In this document: positions 8,761 through 17,157 of the stretch, one piece after another | Numbering within the stretch: position 1 is the stretch's first letter | Layout: the number at the start of each line of letters is the position of its first letter | Source of the DNA: Peptoclostridium sp965368085 | GTDB taxonomy: Bacteria; Bacillota; Clostridia; Peptostreptococcales; Peptostreptococcaceae | Direction: 5' to 3' | Length of the DNA stretch: 64,000 nt | NCBI GenBank assembly: GCA_965368085.1 | Contig: CBDULP010000012.1 | Location: 1 to 64,000 of the forward strand | The notes under the pieces: model-generated | Told to the model about the DNA's origin: nothing | Seen by the model: the letters and a program-made list of their open reading frames with translations, nothing else | Databases searched by the model: none | Position numbers and translations under genes: made by a program

Positions 8761-9484
8761 CATTTACGCTCAGAACCTGTCCGGTTATGAAATCTGATTC
8801 TTCACTTGAAAGAAAAAATGCGCTGTGAGCTATATTTTGAGGCTTTCCTATTCTCATAAGAGGTGTTTCGTATATGAGATCCTGTATGTCGCTTTCGCTA
8901 TAATCTGACAGCATATCGGTTTGTATCACCCCTGGAGCTATGCAGTTTACCTGTATGTTTGAAGGCCCAAGTTCCTTTGCAAGAGCCTTTGTGAGTCCTA
9001 TAACGCCCGCTTTTGCGGCAGAATAGTGGACTTCACAGGAGCCTCCTACAATTCCCCACATTGAAGATATGTTTACAATCTTGCCTTTTTTAGCCGGGAG
9101 CATATATCTGAGTGCGCTTTGGGTGCAGTTGAAAACTCCTTTCAAATTGACATTCATCATGTTGTCCCAGTCATATTCGGTTATGTCGGTGAAAAGACTG
9201 GAAGCTGATATGCCTGCATTGTTTATAAGAACGTCTATGGATCCAAATTTTTCTATACAAAAATCAACCATGCTGTCCACTTCACTCCTGTTCGAAACAT
9301 CGGCTTTGAATGGTTCAGCGCACATCCCGCAAGACCTAATATTTTCTACAAGGCTGCTTGCATCTGCGGCTGAACTGTTGTAGTTGACTACTACATTATA
9401 TCCCTTATATGCAAAAAATTCTGCAATGGAGCTTCCTATGCCCTTAGAGCCTCCTGTGACGAGGAGTGTTTTTCTTTTTTTCAT
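8744..9484 (-). CDS. Short-chain dehydrogenase/reductase (FabG-like)
   Basis: Cytoplasmic NAD(P)-dependent oxidoreductase of the classical SDR family, 246 residues. The Rossmann motif TGGSKGIG sits near residues 9-16, NNAG near 88, the catalytic Ser in NISSM and the YxxxK pair in YSAAKAG near 152-156; the C-terminus GQVLSVNGGFVI is FabG-like. The ATG at 9484 is chosen because AGAGGTG lies six bases upstream; the GTG three codons earlier lies inside that site. It is monocistronic with no other fatty-acid genes nearby, so either 3-oxoacyl-ACP reductase or another beta-keto reductase is possible. Confidence 0.85.
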   Translation of the reverse strand: MKKRKTLLVTGGSKGIGSSIAEFFAYKGYNVVVNYNSSAADASSLVENIRSCGMCAEPFKADVSNRSEVDSMVDFCIEKFGSIDVLINNAGISASSLFTDITEYDWDNMMNVNLKGVFNCTQSALRYMLPAKKGKIVNISSMWGIVGGSCEVHYSAAKAGVIGLTKALAKELGPSNIQVNCIAPGVIQTDMLSDYSESDIQDLIYETPLMRIGKPQNIAHSAFFLSSEESDFITGQVLSVNGGFVI

Positions 9485-9812
9485 AAATGACACCTCTTGT
9501 ATTGGTAGTTGTAGAGTTTCGGATAATATCCAAACTTATAAAAAGTATGTATCACAGGTGTTTTTCTGAGATTTAATATTACTCCGAAATTACATAGTAT
9601 TAGTACATTTAATATTTTAATACAATGGAAGGTTTTTTTATAGCTTATTAATAGAATGTATAATAAAAAATACAGATTTACACATGTATTTATGGGGTAA
9701 TAAATAAAATGTTGGCAGTCCCACACTGTCGATACTATTTTCTTTTCTCAACAGATCTGCAGCAAAATGCTGCAGATCTGTTGAATTATCTGAATTTTCA
9801 GAATTGTGAATA
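9485..9812. other. Intergenic region holding a 15-bp perfect hairpin
   Basis: AT-rich and without convincing ORFs. The only notable structure is the inverted repeat at 9750-9782, listed separately. Confidence 0.5.
9750..9782. repeat. 15-bp perfect inverted repeat, loop AAA
   Basis: AACAGATCTGCAGCA, three-base loop, then its exact complement. No T-run on either strand. It lies 30 bases upstream of a consensus promoter, so it may be an operator or the end of an unrecognised transcript. Confidence 0.7.
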
Positions 9813-9841
9813 TTGACACGGACTTGTTATTCTAGTATAAT
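9813..9841 (+). promoter_or_regulatory. Consensus sigmaA promoter for the NlpC/P60 gene
   Basis: TTGACA (9813-9818), 17-base spacer, TATAAT (9836-9841): a perfect match. The predicted leader is about 120 bases and contains the stem at 9862-9906. Confidence 0.9.
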
Positions 9842-9861
9842 TTTTTTAAGTGTTTTTTTAA

Positions 9862-9906
9862 CAAACGAACAATAAACCCCGACTTCTAAAGTTGAGGGTG
9901 GTTCGA
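9862..9906 (+). promoter_or_regulatory. Structured leader stem of the NlpC/P60 mRNA
   Basis: Nested complementary blocks CGAAC...GTTCG, AACC...GGTT, CCC...GGG and ACTT...AAGT form one long irregular hairpin between promoter and start codon. It is too short for a c-di-AMP (ydaO) riboswitch and matches no class I know. Confidence 0.4.
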
Positions 9907-9968
9907 ACATAGGATATATATGCTTTCTATGAGTTATGAAAAAATAAATTGTGGGAGAGTTTATTATT

Positions 9969-10841
9969 ATGATAAAAAAGATATTGACTGGAATATCGGT
10001 TTCTATTATCACTTTAGGCCTTGGAATGGGATTTGCATTTGCAGATGGAAACAAGGTCGTTGAAGTGAATACACAGACGCTGAATGTAAGGCTGGATGCG
10101 AATCTGGATTCGAGTATAGTATACAAGGCGGGCTTGGGACAAAAATTTTCGTTTGTTTCACAGGACGAGGAATGGATAGAGATAAGGCTGGACAATGGAA
10201 GATGCGGGTGGATTCATTCGGATTATGCAAATATAAAAGAAGAATTAAAGACTGGAGTAATAAACAGTGACGATGTCAGCGTAAGTGAGGGCGAGAGCCT
10301 TATAGCTCCTTGCACAGGGAACTTAAGCAAAGGAGATAAGGTGCAGATAGTAGAGGCGGGAGACGAATGGACTAGAATAAGGCTTGCAAATGGTGCGGAA
10401 GGGTTCGTTTATTCCAGTGTAGTATCCATAGATCAGAAATCGTCTGCTGTCAGCAGAGGAGGAGCGCGAGATTCCAACATGCTTAGGATTGCAACATCAA
10501 AGATAGGATCCAAGTATTCAAAAGGAGCAGAGGGCCCAAACACTTTTGACTGTTCGGGATATGTGAAATACATATATAAAGAGGCCTATGGAAAGGAACT
10601 GCCGCATAATTCAAGATCACAGTATTCTATAGGGACTCCGGTTTCAAAGGGTGAACTTGCAGTGGGAGATATTGTTTTTTTTGCCACGGCAGGAAGCAGC
10701 AGGATAAATCATTCTGGGATATACATAGGTGATGGGAAATTCATACATGCATCTTCATATGATGGAAAAGTTTTAATACACCCGCTGGACACAGGACATT
10801 ACAGCAATGTGTACAGGGGAGCCAAGAGAGTGCTCGATTAG
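9969..10841 (+). CDS. Secreted SH3b-SH3b-NlpC/P60 cell-wall endopeptidase
   Basis: Peptidoglycan hydrolase exported to the wall, cleaving within stem peptides (family activity: gamma-D-Glu to diamino acid bond). A signal peptide occupies residues 1-25 (ending AFADG). Two bacterial SH3 domains follow (near 30-90 and 95-150), then the NlpC/P60 domain with catalytic Cys in FDCSGYV and His in NHSGIYIGDG; KFIHASS carries the third polar residue. The ATG at 9969 is chosen since GGGAGAG precedes it; the frame also opens at GTG 9951, inside the ribosome site. Consensus promoter at 9813 and terminator at 10875, so it is monocistronic. Confidence 0.9.
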   Translation: MIKKILTGISVSIITLGLGMGFAFADGNKVVEVNTQTLNVRLDANLDSSIVYKAGLGQKFSFVSQDEEWIEIRLDNGRCGWIHSDYANIKEELKTGVINSDDVSVSEGESLIAPCTGNLSKGDKVQIVEAGDEWTRIRLANGAEGFVYSSVVSIDQKSSAVSRGGARDSNMLRIATSKIGSKYSKGAEGPNTFDCSGYVKYIYKEAYGKELPHNSRSQYSIGTPVSKGELAVGDIVFFATAGSSRINHSGIYIGDGKFIHASSYDGKVLIHPLDTGHYSNVYRGAKRVLD

Positions 10842-10874
10842 AATGAAAATAATATAATGAAGAAATAGTCATAT

Positions 10875-10907
10875 AAAAAGCCTGAGGAAATTTTCCGCAG
10901 GCTTTTA
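10875..10907 (+). terminator. Terminator after the NlpC/P60 gene
   Basis: AAAGCCTG-A-GGAAA, TT, TTCC-G-CAGGCTTT followed by TT. Confidence 0.8.
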
Positions 10908-11220
10908 TGCGTATAATGAAGAGTGTGCATGGATGACTAAAAGCTAGACATATCAAAGAGTATATGAATTATGAGTATGAAAGTTGTGAATATATATGCT
11001 TTTATGGATTAAAAATATACAATTGTATTGTTAATAACAAGATTTGCACAAAATAAGTGCTATTTAAATTTATATGCATGGAATTTTATTATTATAAAAA
11101 TGGCAAAACATAGCAAAACATGTACTTGAAATATACAAAAAACGTTAAAATAACACAGTTACAAGGATTTCAGCCAAAAAAATCAAAGTTCAGAAAATTT
11201 AGTTAAATTAATATCTTTTG

Positions 11221-11249
11221 TTGAAATGTGTTTAAGTGTAAGATATCAT
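11221..11249 (+). promoter_or_regulatory. SigmaA promoter of the glycine-cleavage operon
   Basis: TTGAAA (11221-11226), 17-base spacer, TATCAT (11244-11249). Transcription would begin near 11256, just ahead of the glycine aptamer. The stretch 10908-11220 before it is AT-rich with no recognisable gene. Confidence 0.75.
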
Positions 11250-11274
11250 TACGTTAAACAAATACAGACCATAT

Positions 11275-11451
11275 GAAGGCAGTGAGAGACACCAATATTA
11301 GATGGTGGCCGACGGGGCAATATCGCAAAATGCCAATGTGCGATAGAAACTTTCAGGCAAAAGAATTGCTGCTGGATGGGACTCTGGAAAACCGTACATA
11401 ATTCGGCACTGATGTATTTAGGGAACATTCTCAATTATCGGTGAAAAGACA
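11275..11451 (+). promoter_or_regulatory. Glycine riboswitch (gcvT motif)
   Basis: Glycine-sensing leader of the gcv operon. The first aptamer shows the conserved order GTGAGAG, CCGACGGGGCAA, a TATCGCA/TGCGATA stem, GAAACTTTCAGGCAAAAG and GGACTCTGG (11281-11387), very close to the family consensus. Downstream, 11401-11456 retains only faint resemblance to a second aptamer (GGCACTGA, then CTCA and GGTGAAAAGACAGAGG). So this is either a singlet with a ghost partner or a tandem with a degenerate second half. A terminator follows directly, so control is by transcription termination; by analogy glycine should turn the operon on. Confidence 0.9.
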
Positions 11452-11503
11452 GAGGATGTGATGGCGCACTGGTTTACAGTCATCATGTCCTCTTTTGTTT
11501 TTA
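11452..11503 (+). terminator. Riboswitch expression-platform terminator
   Basis: GAGGATGTGATG pairs completely (two wobble pairs) with CATCATGTCCTC, with an inner ACTG/CAGT stem, followed by TTTTGTTTTTATT. Its 5' strand overlaps the GACAGAGG element at the end of the riboswitch region, which suggests mutually exclusive folding. Confidence 0.85.
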
Positions 11504-11680
11504 TTAATATTCAATTTATTTATAGCGTGAATTGAAAAAATATGGGCAGATATGTGAATGTTGTACTTATTTTCCAAATTGGGCTAAATTAATATTCAAG
11601 TCATATGCATAAAAAAGAAATAGAGTGGGTAAGAAGGTATTGTGAAAGATGCTTTCTATATTGAGAGGAGGATGTTGTTA

Positions 11681-12790
11681 GTGGAAAATGTAAAAAAGAC
11701 ACCTATGTATGAGCTTCACAAAAAATATGGTGGAAAGATAATTGAATTTTGTGGATGGGCTCTACCAGTACAGTATGAGGGGATAAACGCAGAGCACGAA
11801 GCAGTAAGGACTAACGCGGGAATGTTTGACGTTTCGCATATGGGAGAAGTTGAAGTCAAGGGCAAAGGCGCAACTGACTTTATACAAAACCTAGTCGCAA
11901 ATGACGTGAAGGTGCTTGAGAACAACCAGGCTCTTTACACTCACATGTGTTACCCTGACGGAGGTACTGTTGATGACCTTCTAGTTTACAAATATACAAA
12001 CGACGATTACCTTCTTGTTATAAATGCAAGTAATGTAGAAAAGGACTACAGCTGGATAGTTGAGCATACAAAGGGATTTGACGTTGAGACAAAGAATATA
12101 TCAGACGATGTCGCGGAAATAGCGCTTCAAGGTCCAAAGGCGCAAGCAATACTTCAAAAGCTTACAGACACAAATCTTGATGAAGTCAAGTTCTTCTACT
12201 GCAAGAAAGACGTTAACATAGCAGGTGCAAATTGCATGATATCAAGAACCGGGTACACTGGAGAAGACGGATTTGAAATATACACTTCAAATGACGCTGC
12301 TGCAGATGTATGGGAAAAGCTAATGGAAGCTGGAAAAGACGAAGGACTAAAGCCTGCGGGACTTGGATGCAGAGACACGCTTAGATTCGAAGTAGCCCTT
12401 CCACTATACGGACAGGAGCTTGACAAGGACATATCTCCGCTTGAGGCTGGACTTGGATTCTTTGTAAAGCTTGACATAGAAGACGACTTCGTAGGAAAAG
12501 ACGCGCTTAAGAAGCAAAAGGCAGACGGTCTTACTAGAAAAATAGTAGGATTCGAGCTTAAAGGAAAAGGAATTCCAAGACATGGATATGACGTTCTTTC
12601 AAATGGAGAAAAAATAGGTTTTGTAACTACAGGATACCAGTCTCCATCAACAGGAAGACTAGTTGGACTTGCAATGGTTGACATTGCACATGCTGAGCTT
12701 GGATCTGAAATAGAAATTCAGATAAGAAAGAAAGTTGTTCCTGCTGAAGTAGTTAAGAAGAGATTTTACAATAAGAGCTACAAGAAATAA
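11681..12790 (+). CDS. gcvT: Glycine cleavage system T protein (aminomethyltransferase)
   Basis: THF-dependent step of glycine cleavage: takes the aminomethyl group from lipoyl-GcvH, releases ammonia and makes 5,10-methylene-THF. The 369 residues start TPMYELHKKYGGKIIEFCGW, with the family patterns FDVSHMGEV, SRTGYTGEDGFEIY and LGCRDTLRFE; the THF-binding region lies in the N-terminal two-thirds. The GTG at 11681 is chosen because GAGAGGAGGA ends eight bases before it, while the in-frame ATG at 11672 would overlap that site. Codon use is strongly biased (CTT for Leu, ATA for Ile), fitting a highly expressed fermentation gene. First gene of gcvT-H-PA-PB. Confidence 0.96.
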   Translation: MENVKKTPMYELHKKYGGKIIEFCGWALPVQYEGINAEHEAVRTNAGMFDVSHMGEVEVKGKGATDFIQNLVANDVKVLENNQALYTHMCYPDGGTVDDLLVYKYTNDDYLLVINASNVEKDYSWIVEHTKGFDVETKNISDDVAEIALQGPKAQAILQKLTDTNLDEVKFFYCKKDVNIAGANCMISRTGYTGEDGFEIYTSNDAAADVWEKLMEAGKDEGLKPAGLGCRDTLRFEVALPLYGQELDKDISPLEAGLGFFVKLDIEDDFVGKDALKKQKADGLTRKIVGFELKGKGIPRHGYDVLSNGEKIGFVTTGYQSPSTGRLVGLAMVDIAHAELGSEIEIQIRKKVVPAEVVKKRFYNKSYKK

Positions 12791-12839
12791 AATTAAAATA
12801 AATGATTAGAATCATGCAAATGGGGTAAAAAAGAATACT

Positions 12840-12858
12840 CGAGGCCATTGCGGCCTCG
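12840..12858 (+). repeat. Intercistronic hairpin between gcvT and gcvH
   Basis: CGAGGCC-ATTGC-GGCCTCG, no T-run after it. Probably a transcript-stabilising or processing hairpin rather than a terminator. Confidence 0.6.
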
Positions 12859-12904
12859 TAAATACTAATATAAAAAAAATGAAAATACAGGGAGGAATTT
12901 AAAA

Positions 12905-13291
12905 ATGAGTAAAATAGTTGAGGGTCTTTATTACACTAATCACCATGACTGGGTAAGAGTAGAAGGAGACAAAGCATACATAGGAGCTACTGACTACGCT
13001 CAGCACGCTCTTGGAGACATAGTTTACGTAGAACTTCCAGAAGTTGGCGACGAGTTTGGCGTAGAGGAGACTTACGGAGTAATAGAGTCTGTTAAGGCTG
13101 CTACAGACGTATATATGCCAGTGGCTGGAAAAGTAGTTGAAATAAACGAAGATCTTGAAGATGCTCCAGAAAGCATAAACGAAGATCCATATGGAAAATG
13201 GCTTGTTGCTGTAGAAATGTCAGACAAGTCTGAGCTTGACAACCTAATGAGCGCTAGCGCTTATGAAGAGTTCTGCAGCAAGGAGGACTAG
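12905..13291 (+). CDS. gcvH: Glycine cleavage system H protein (lipoyl carrier)
   Basis: Small lipoylated shuttle protein that carries the aminomethyl intermediate from the P to the T protein and electrons to dihydrolipoamide dehydrogenase. The 128 residues have normal family length. The lipoyl-lysine is in ESVKAATDVY near residue 64, and N-terminal YYTNHHDWVRVEGD and IVYVELPEVGDE are classic. The ATG follows GGAGGAATTT. The stop codon is separated by a single base from the ATG of gcvPA, whose ribosome site AAGGAGGA lies inside the end of this gene, so the two are coupled. Confidence 0.97.
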   Translation: MSKIVEGLYYTNHHDWVRVEGDKAYIGATDYAQHALGDIVYVELPEVGDEFGVEETYGVIESVKAATDVYMPVAGKVVEINEDLEDAPESINEDPYGKWLVAVEMSDKSELDNLMSASAYEEFCSKED

Positions 13292-13292
13292 C

Positions 13293-14636
13293 ATGAATAA
13301 GTACATTCCAAATACAGAAGCTGAAAGAAAGTCAATGCTCGAAAGTATGGGAATGAACTCTATGGATGACCTTTTTGCGGATATTCCAGAGGACCTTCGT
13401 CTTGGAAGGGACCTTGATATTCCTGATGGCCTTTCGGAAATGGAGCTTTCCAAGCACATGAACGAGCTTGCATCAAAAAATAAAAGCGGACTTACATGCT
13501 TTACGGGTGCTGGTGCATATGACCACTATATACCATCGCTTATAAACCACCTTATACTTCGTCAAGAGTTTTTCACTGCATATACTCCATATCAGCCGGA
13601 GATAAGCCAGGGAACACTTCAGATGATATTTGAGTACCAGAGTATGATATGTGAGCTTACAGGAATGGAAGTTTCAAATGCGTCTATGTACGATGGTGGA
13701 ACAGCTTGCGTAGAGGCTGCAATAATGAGTCTTGCAGCCAAGAAAAAAGGTGACAATGTAGTAATATCAAAAACGGTTAATCCGGAAACTATACAGCTTC
13801 TTAAAACTTACATGAAAGCAAAGGGAATAGAAGTTGTAGAAGTAGGCATGGACAACGGAGTTACAGACCTTGCAAAACTTAAGGAAGCTGTAAACAATGC
13901 CACTGCAGGAGTGATAGTTCAAAGCCCTAACTTCTTCGGAATAATAGAAGATGTTCAGGCAGCAGCTGACATAGCGCATGAGCAAAAGGCTCTTTGTATA
14001 GACTATGTTGATCCAATATCGCTTGGACTTCTTAAGAAGCCTGCAGACATGGGTGCAGACATAGTTGTTGGAGATGCTCAGGCGTTCGGAAGCGCGCTTA
14101 ACTTTGGCGGTCCTTATATAGGATTCATGGCTACTAAGTCTAAGCACGCAAGAAAAATGCCTGGAAGAATAGTAGGCCAGACTGTCGATACAGAAGGCAA
14201 GAGAGGATTCGTGCTTACGCTTCAGGCGAGAGAGCAGCACATAAGAAGAGAAAAAGCCACATCAAATATATGTTCAAATCAGGGGCTTTGCACTCTTATA
14301 GTTACAATTTACCTTACAACAATGGGTAAAGCGGGTCTTAAAGAGGTTGCCACACAGTGTATGGAAAAGGCTCAATACGCTTACAAAAAGCTTACAGAGT
14401 CTGGAAAGTTCAAGCCTATGTTTGAAGGAAGACCTTTCTTCAAGGAGTTTGCACTTACAACAGATGTTGATGTTTCAAGCATGAACAAAAAGCTTCTTGA
14501 AAAAGATATACTTGGTGGATACGAGCTTTCAAGAGATTTTGAAGATATGAAAAACGGACTTCTTCTTTGCGTTACCGAGAAGAGGACTAAAGAAGAAATA
14601 GACCTGTTGGCACAGGTAATGGAGGTGGCTGAATAA
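13293..14636 (+). CDS. gcvPA: Glycine dehydrogenase (decarboxylating) subunit 1
   Basis: N-terminal half of P-protein, which with GcvPB forms the PLP-dependent glycine decarboxylase. The 447 residues begin MNKYIPNTEAERKSMLESMG; family patterns include GAGAYDHYIPSLINHL and TAYTPYQPEISQGTLQ. The ATG at 13293 follows AAGGAGGACTAGC, which is also the 3' end of gcvH; the open frame upstream of it merely overlaps gcvH. Its stop overlaps the start of gcvPB by one base (TAATG), which should keep the subunits equimolar. A split P-protein is usual in Firmicutes. Confidence 0.96.
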   Translation: MNKYIPNTEAERKSMLESMGMNSMDDLFADIPEDLRLGRDLDIPDGLSEMELSKHMNELASKNKSGLTCFTGAGAYDHYIPSLINHLILRQEFFTAYTPYQPEISQGTLQMIFEYQSMICELTGMEVSNASMYDGGTACVEAAIMSLAAKKKGDNVVISKTVNPETIQLLKTYMKAKGIEVVEVGMDNGVTDLAKLKEAVNNATAGVIVQSPNFFGIIEDVQAAADIAHEQKALCIDYVDPISLGLLKKPADMGADIVVGDAQAFGSALNFGGPYIGFMATKSKHARKMPGRIVGQTVDTEGKRGFVLTLQAREQHIRREKATSNICSNQGLCTLIVTIYLTTMGKAGLKEVATQCMEKAQYAYKKLTESGKFKPMFEGRPFFKEFALTTDVDVSSMNKKLLEKDILGGYELSRDFEDMKNGLLLCVTEKRTKEEIDLLAQVMEVAE

Positions 14637-16081
14637 TGAAATACGATAAGCTTATTTTCGAAGTTTCGACAGAGGGAAGAGTTGCTTACAGCCTTCCAAA
14701 ATCAGATGTGCCTAAGGTTGAAGCGGGCGATGCAATACCAGCTGAATTTTTAAGTGATACGGATCCAGAGCTTCCTGAGGTTAGCGAGGTTGACGTAATA
14801 AGACACTTTACAAACCTCTCCAAGAAGAACTTTGGTGTGGACGAAGGATTTTATCCGCTTGGATCTTGCACAATGAAGTACAATCCTAAGATAAACGAAG
14901 ACATGGCTAGAATACCTGGCCTTGTAAATGTACACCCTTACCAGCCAGAAGAGACTGTTCAGGGGTCTTTGGAGCTTATGCACAATCTTGACGAGCTTCT
15001 TTCAGAAATATCAGGAATGGACAGAGCTTGCCTTCAGCCTGCAGCAGGTTCTCATGGAGAGTATACAGGACTTATGCTTATAAAGGCATACCATGAAAAG
15101 AGAGGGGACACTAAGAGAACTAAAATAATAGTCCCTGACTCTGCTCATGGAACAAACCCTTCAAGTGCTCATGTTGCAGGATTTGAAGTTGTAGAAATAG
15201 AATCGAACAAGAACGGCGGGGTTGACATAGAAAACCTTAAGGCTGCTCTTGACGATGAAGTTGCAGGATTCATGCTTACAAACCCAAGTACTCTTGGATT
15301 GTTTGAAGAAAACATAAAAGAAATAGCAGCTCTTATACATGAAGCTGGCGGACTTCTATACTACGATGGAGCAAACATGAATGCCATAATGGGAGAGACA
15401 AGACCAGGCGACATGGGATTTGACGTTATGCACTACAACCTTCACAAGACTATGTCTACTCCTCACGGCGGAGGAGGACCTGGAAGTGGAGCGATAGGCG
15501 TTAAAGAACGTCTTGTTGAATTTCTTCCAGTACCTGTGATAGAGAAGAAAGAGGATTCGTATGTGCTTGACTATGACAGGCCGAATTCAATAGGAAAAAT
15601 TAAAAACTTCTATGGGAACTATGGTGTGTGTCTAAAGGCATATGCTTATATACTTACAATGGGAGGAAAAGGACTTAACGAGGCGAGCCAAAATGCAGTG
15701 CTTAATGCAAACTACCTTATGAACAAGCTTAAGGGAGAGTACAACCTTCCTTTCGACAGAGTTTGCAAGCATGAGTTCGTACTTGGAGGAATCAAAGAAG
15801 GCGATGTAAGCACACTTGACGTGGCTAAGAGACTTCTTGACCATGGATACCATCCACCTACAGTATATTTCCCTCTTATAGTGCATGAAGCTATAATGAT
15901 AGAGCCTACAGAGACTGAAAACAGAGAAACTCTTGACGGTTTTGTAGACGCTATGCTTAGCATTGCTAAAGAGGCTAAGGAGGATGCAAGCATCCTCAAA
16001 AATGCTCCTTACAATACAGAGGTAAGAAGACTTGACGAAGTCAAGGCTGCAAAAGACCTTGTACTCAAGTGGGAAAAATAA
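14636..16081 (+). CDS. gcvPB: Glycine dehydrogenase (decarboxylating) subunit 2
   Basis: C-terminal, PLP-binding half of the glycine decarboxylase. The cofactor lysine is in NLHKTMSTPHGGGGPGSG near residue 270, and LGSCTMKYNPK near residue 75 is the usual glycine-binding region. At 481 residues it is normal for the two-subunit type. The ATG overlaps the gcvPA stop by one base. Last gene of the operon; a perfect hairpin at 16125 follows. No gcvL (dihydrolipoamide dehydrogenase) is present in the window, so the fourth component must lie elsewhere. Confidence 0.97.
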   Translation: MKYDKLIFEVSTEGRVAYSLPKSDVPKVEAGDAIPAEFLSDTDPELPEVSEVDVIRHFTNLSKKNFGVDEGFYPLGSCTMKYNPKINEDMARIPGLVNVHPYQPEETVQGSLELMHNLDELLSEISGMDRACLQPAAGSHGEYTGLMLIKAYHEKRGDTKRTKIIVPDSAHGTNPSSAHVAGFEVVEIESNKNGGVDIENLKAALDDEVAGFMLTNPSTLGLFEENIKEIAALIHEAGGLLYYDGANMNAIMGETRPGDMGFDVMHYNLHKTMSTPHGGGGPGSGAIGVKERLVEFLPVPVIEKKEDSYVLDYDRPNSIGKIKNFYGNYGVCLKAYAYILTMGGKGLNEASQNAVLNANYLMNKLKGEYNLPFDRVCKHEFVLGGIKEGDVSTLDVAKRLLDHGYHPPTVYFPLIVHEAIMIEPTETENRETLDGFVDAMLSIAKEAKEDASILKNAPYNTEVRRLDEVKAAKDLVLKWEK

Positions 16082-16124
16082 TATTTTAAACTTGCATAAA
16101 CATAATATATGACAAAAAATATAG

Positions 16125-16150
16125 ATGCCGGCAGAATGTTCTGCCGGCAT
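16125..16150. terminator. Perfect 12-bp hairpin after gcvPB
   Basis: ATGCCGGCAGAA, TG, TTCTGCCGGCAT. There is no T-run on the plus strand (an A-run follows), so it may be a 3'-end stabilising hairpin with weak termination rather than a canonical terminator. Confidence 0.5.
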
Positions 16151-16223
16151 AAAAAACAGCAAAAAACGGGAAAACTGAGTTTGATGCGAATGATACATGT
16201 TAAAACTACATGTAATGTATGCG

Positions 16224-16251
16224 TTGAATAGAATTATAAATCTGTTATAAT
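16224..16251 (+). promoter_or_regulatory. SigmaA promoter for folD-fhs
   Basis: TTGAAT (16224-16229), 16-base spacer, TATAAT (16246-16251); a second TATAAT sits at 16253-16258. The leader is about 40 bases. Confidence 0.7.
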
Positions 16252-16293
16252 TTATAATGTGCAGGTATAAAAAATATATGGGAGGTAAAGGTC

Positions 16294-17139
16294 TTGAAAC
16301 TTATAGACGGAAAAGCGGTATCAGCTGAAATCAGAAAAGAACTTGAAGTTGAAGTTAAAAAGCTAAAAGAAGAAAAGGGTATAACTCCGGGACTTGCAGT
16401 TGTACTTGTAGGAGAAGACCCAGCTTCAAAGACATACGTAGCAAGTAAGGAAAAAGCTTGTGAAAAGATAGGGATCTACTCAGAAGGACATAAACTTTCT
16501 GCAGACACAAGCGAAGAAGATCTTTTAAAACTTATAGACGAGCTTAACAACAAGGATGAAATCGATGGAATACTTGTTCAGCTTCCTCTTCCATCGCATA
16601 TAGATGAGAAGAAAGTGCTTGATAAAATAAGTCCAGAGAAAGATGTGGATGGATTCCACCCTATAAATGTAGGAAAGCTTTCTATTGGCGAAGAGGCTTT
16701 TATACCATGTACTCCTCACGGGGTTATAAAGCTTATGGAGCATGAAAATATAGAAATGGCAGGAAAAAAAGCTGTCATAATAGGAAGAAGTAATATAGTT
16801 GGAAAGCCTGCGGCAATGCTTCTTCTTCAAAAGAACGCTACAGTTACAATATGCCACTCTAGAACAAAGGATCTTGCAAAAGTTGCGAGTGAAGCTGACA
16901 TTCTAGTAGCGGCAATAGGAAAACCTAATTTTGTAACTGCGGACATGGTAAAAGAGGGTGCAACGGTGATAGATGTGGGTATAAACAGAGTTGACGGAAA
17001 GCTTGTTGGAGATGTCGACTTTGAATCTGTAAAGGAAAAGGCCGGATACATAACTCCTGTTCCAGGAGGCGTAGGCCCTATGACCATAACAATGCTTCTG
17101 TTTAATACAGTGGTATCTGCAAAGAGAAAAGCTAAATAA
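16294..17139 (+). CDS. folD: Methylene-THF dehydrogenase / methenyl-THF cyclohydrolase
   Basis: Bifunctional enzyme converting 5,10-methylene-THF to 10-formyl-THF with reduction of NAD(P). In 281 residues it has the catalytic YVASKEKACEKIGI (Tyr and Lys near 50-54), GILVQLPLPSHI, DVDGFHPINVG and the dinucleotide motif VIIGRSNIVGKPAAMLL; PGGVGPMTI marks the C-terminus. The start is TTG at 16294 with GGGAGGTAAAGG upstream. Together with Fhs, 18 bases downstream, it turns the C1 units made by the gcv operon into formate and ATP. Confidence 0.97.
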   Translation: MKLIDGKAVSAEIRKELEVEVKKLKEEKGITPGLAVVLVGEDPASKTYVASKEKACEKIGIYSEGHKLSADTSEEDLLKLIDELNNKDEIDGILVQLPLPSHIDEKKVLDKISPEKDVDGFHPINVGKLSIGEEAFIPCTPHGVIKLMEHENIEMAGKKAVIIGRSNIVGKPAAMLLLQKNATVTICHSRTKDLAKVASEADILVAAIGKPNFVTADMVKEGATVIDVGINRVDGKLVGDVDFESVKEKAGYITPVPGGVGPMTITMLLFNTVVSAKRKAK

Positions 17140-17157
17140 TAAGGAGGAATTTATAGT

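Noticed and set aside
9842..9968. c-di-AMP (ydaO/yuaA) riboswitch before the NlpC/P60 gene
   Set aside because: Such switches often precede wall hydrolases, but this leader is too short and lacks the conserved motifs.
10951..11060. A 30-codon ORF starting MNYEYESC
   Set aside because: No ribosome site, AT-driven composition, and it lies directly before the gcv promoter region.
12196..12684. Long antisense ORFs across gcv, fhs and mrp genes
   Set aside because: They mirror strongly biased sense codons of well-identified genes and carry no ribosome sites or family motifs.
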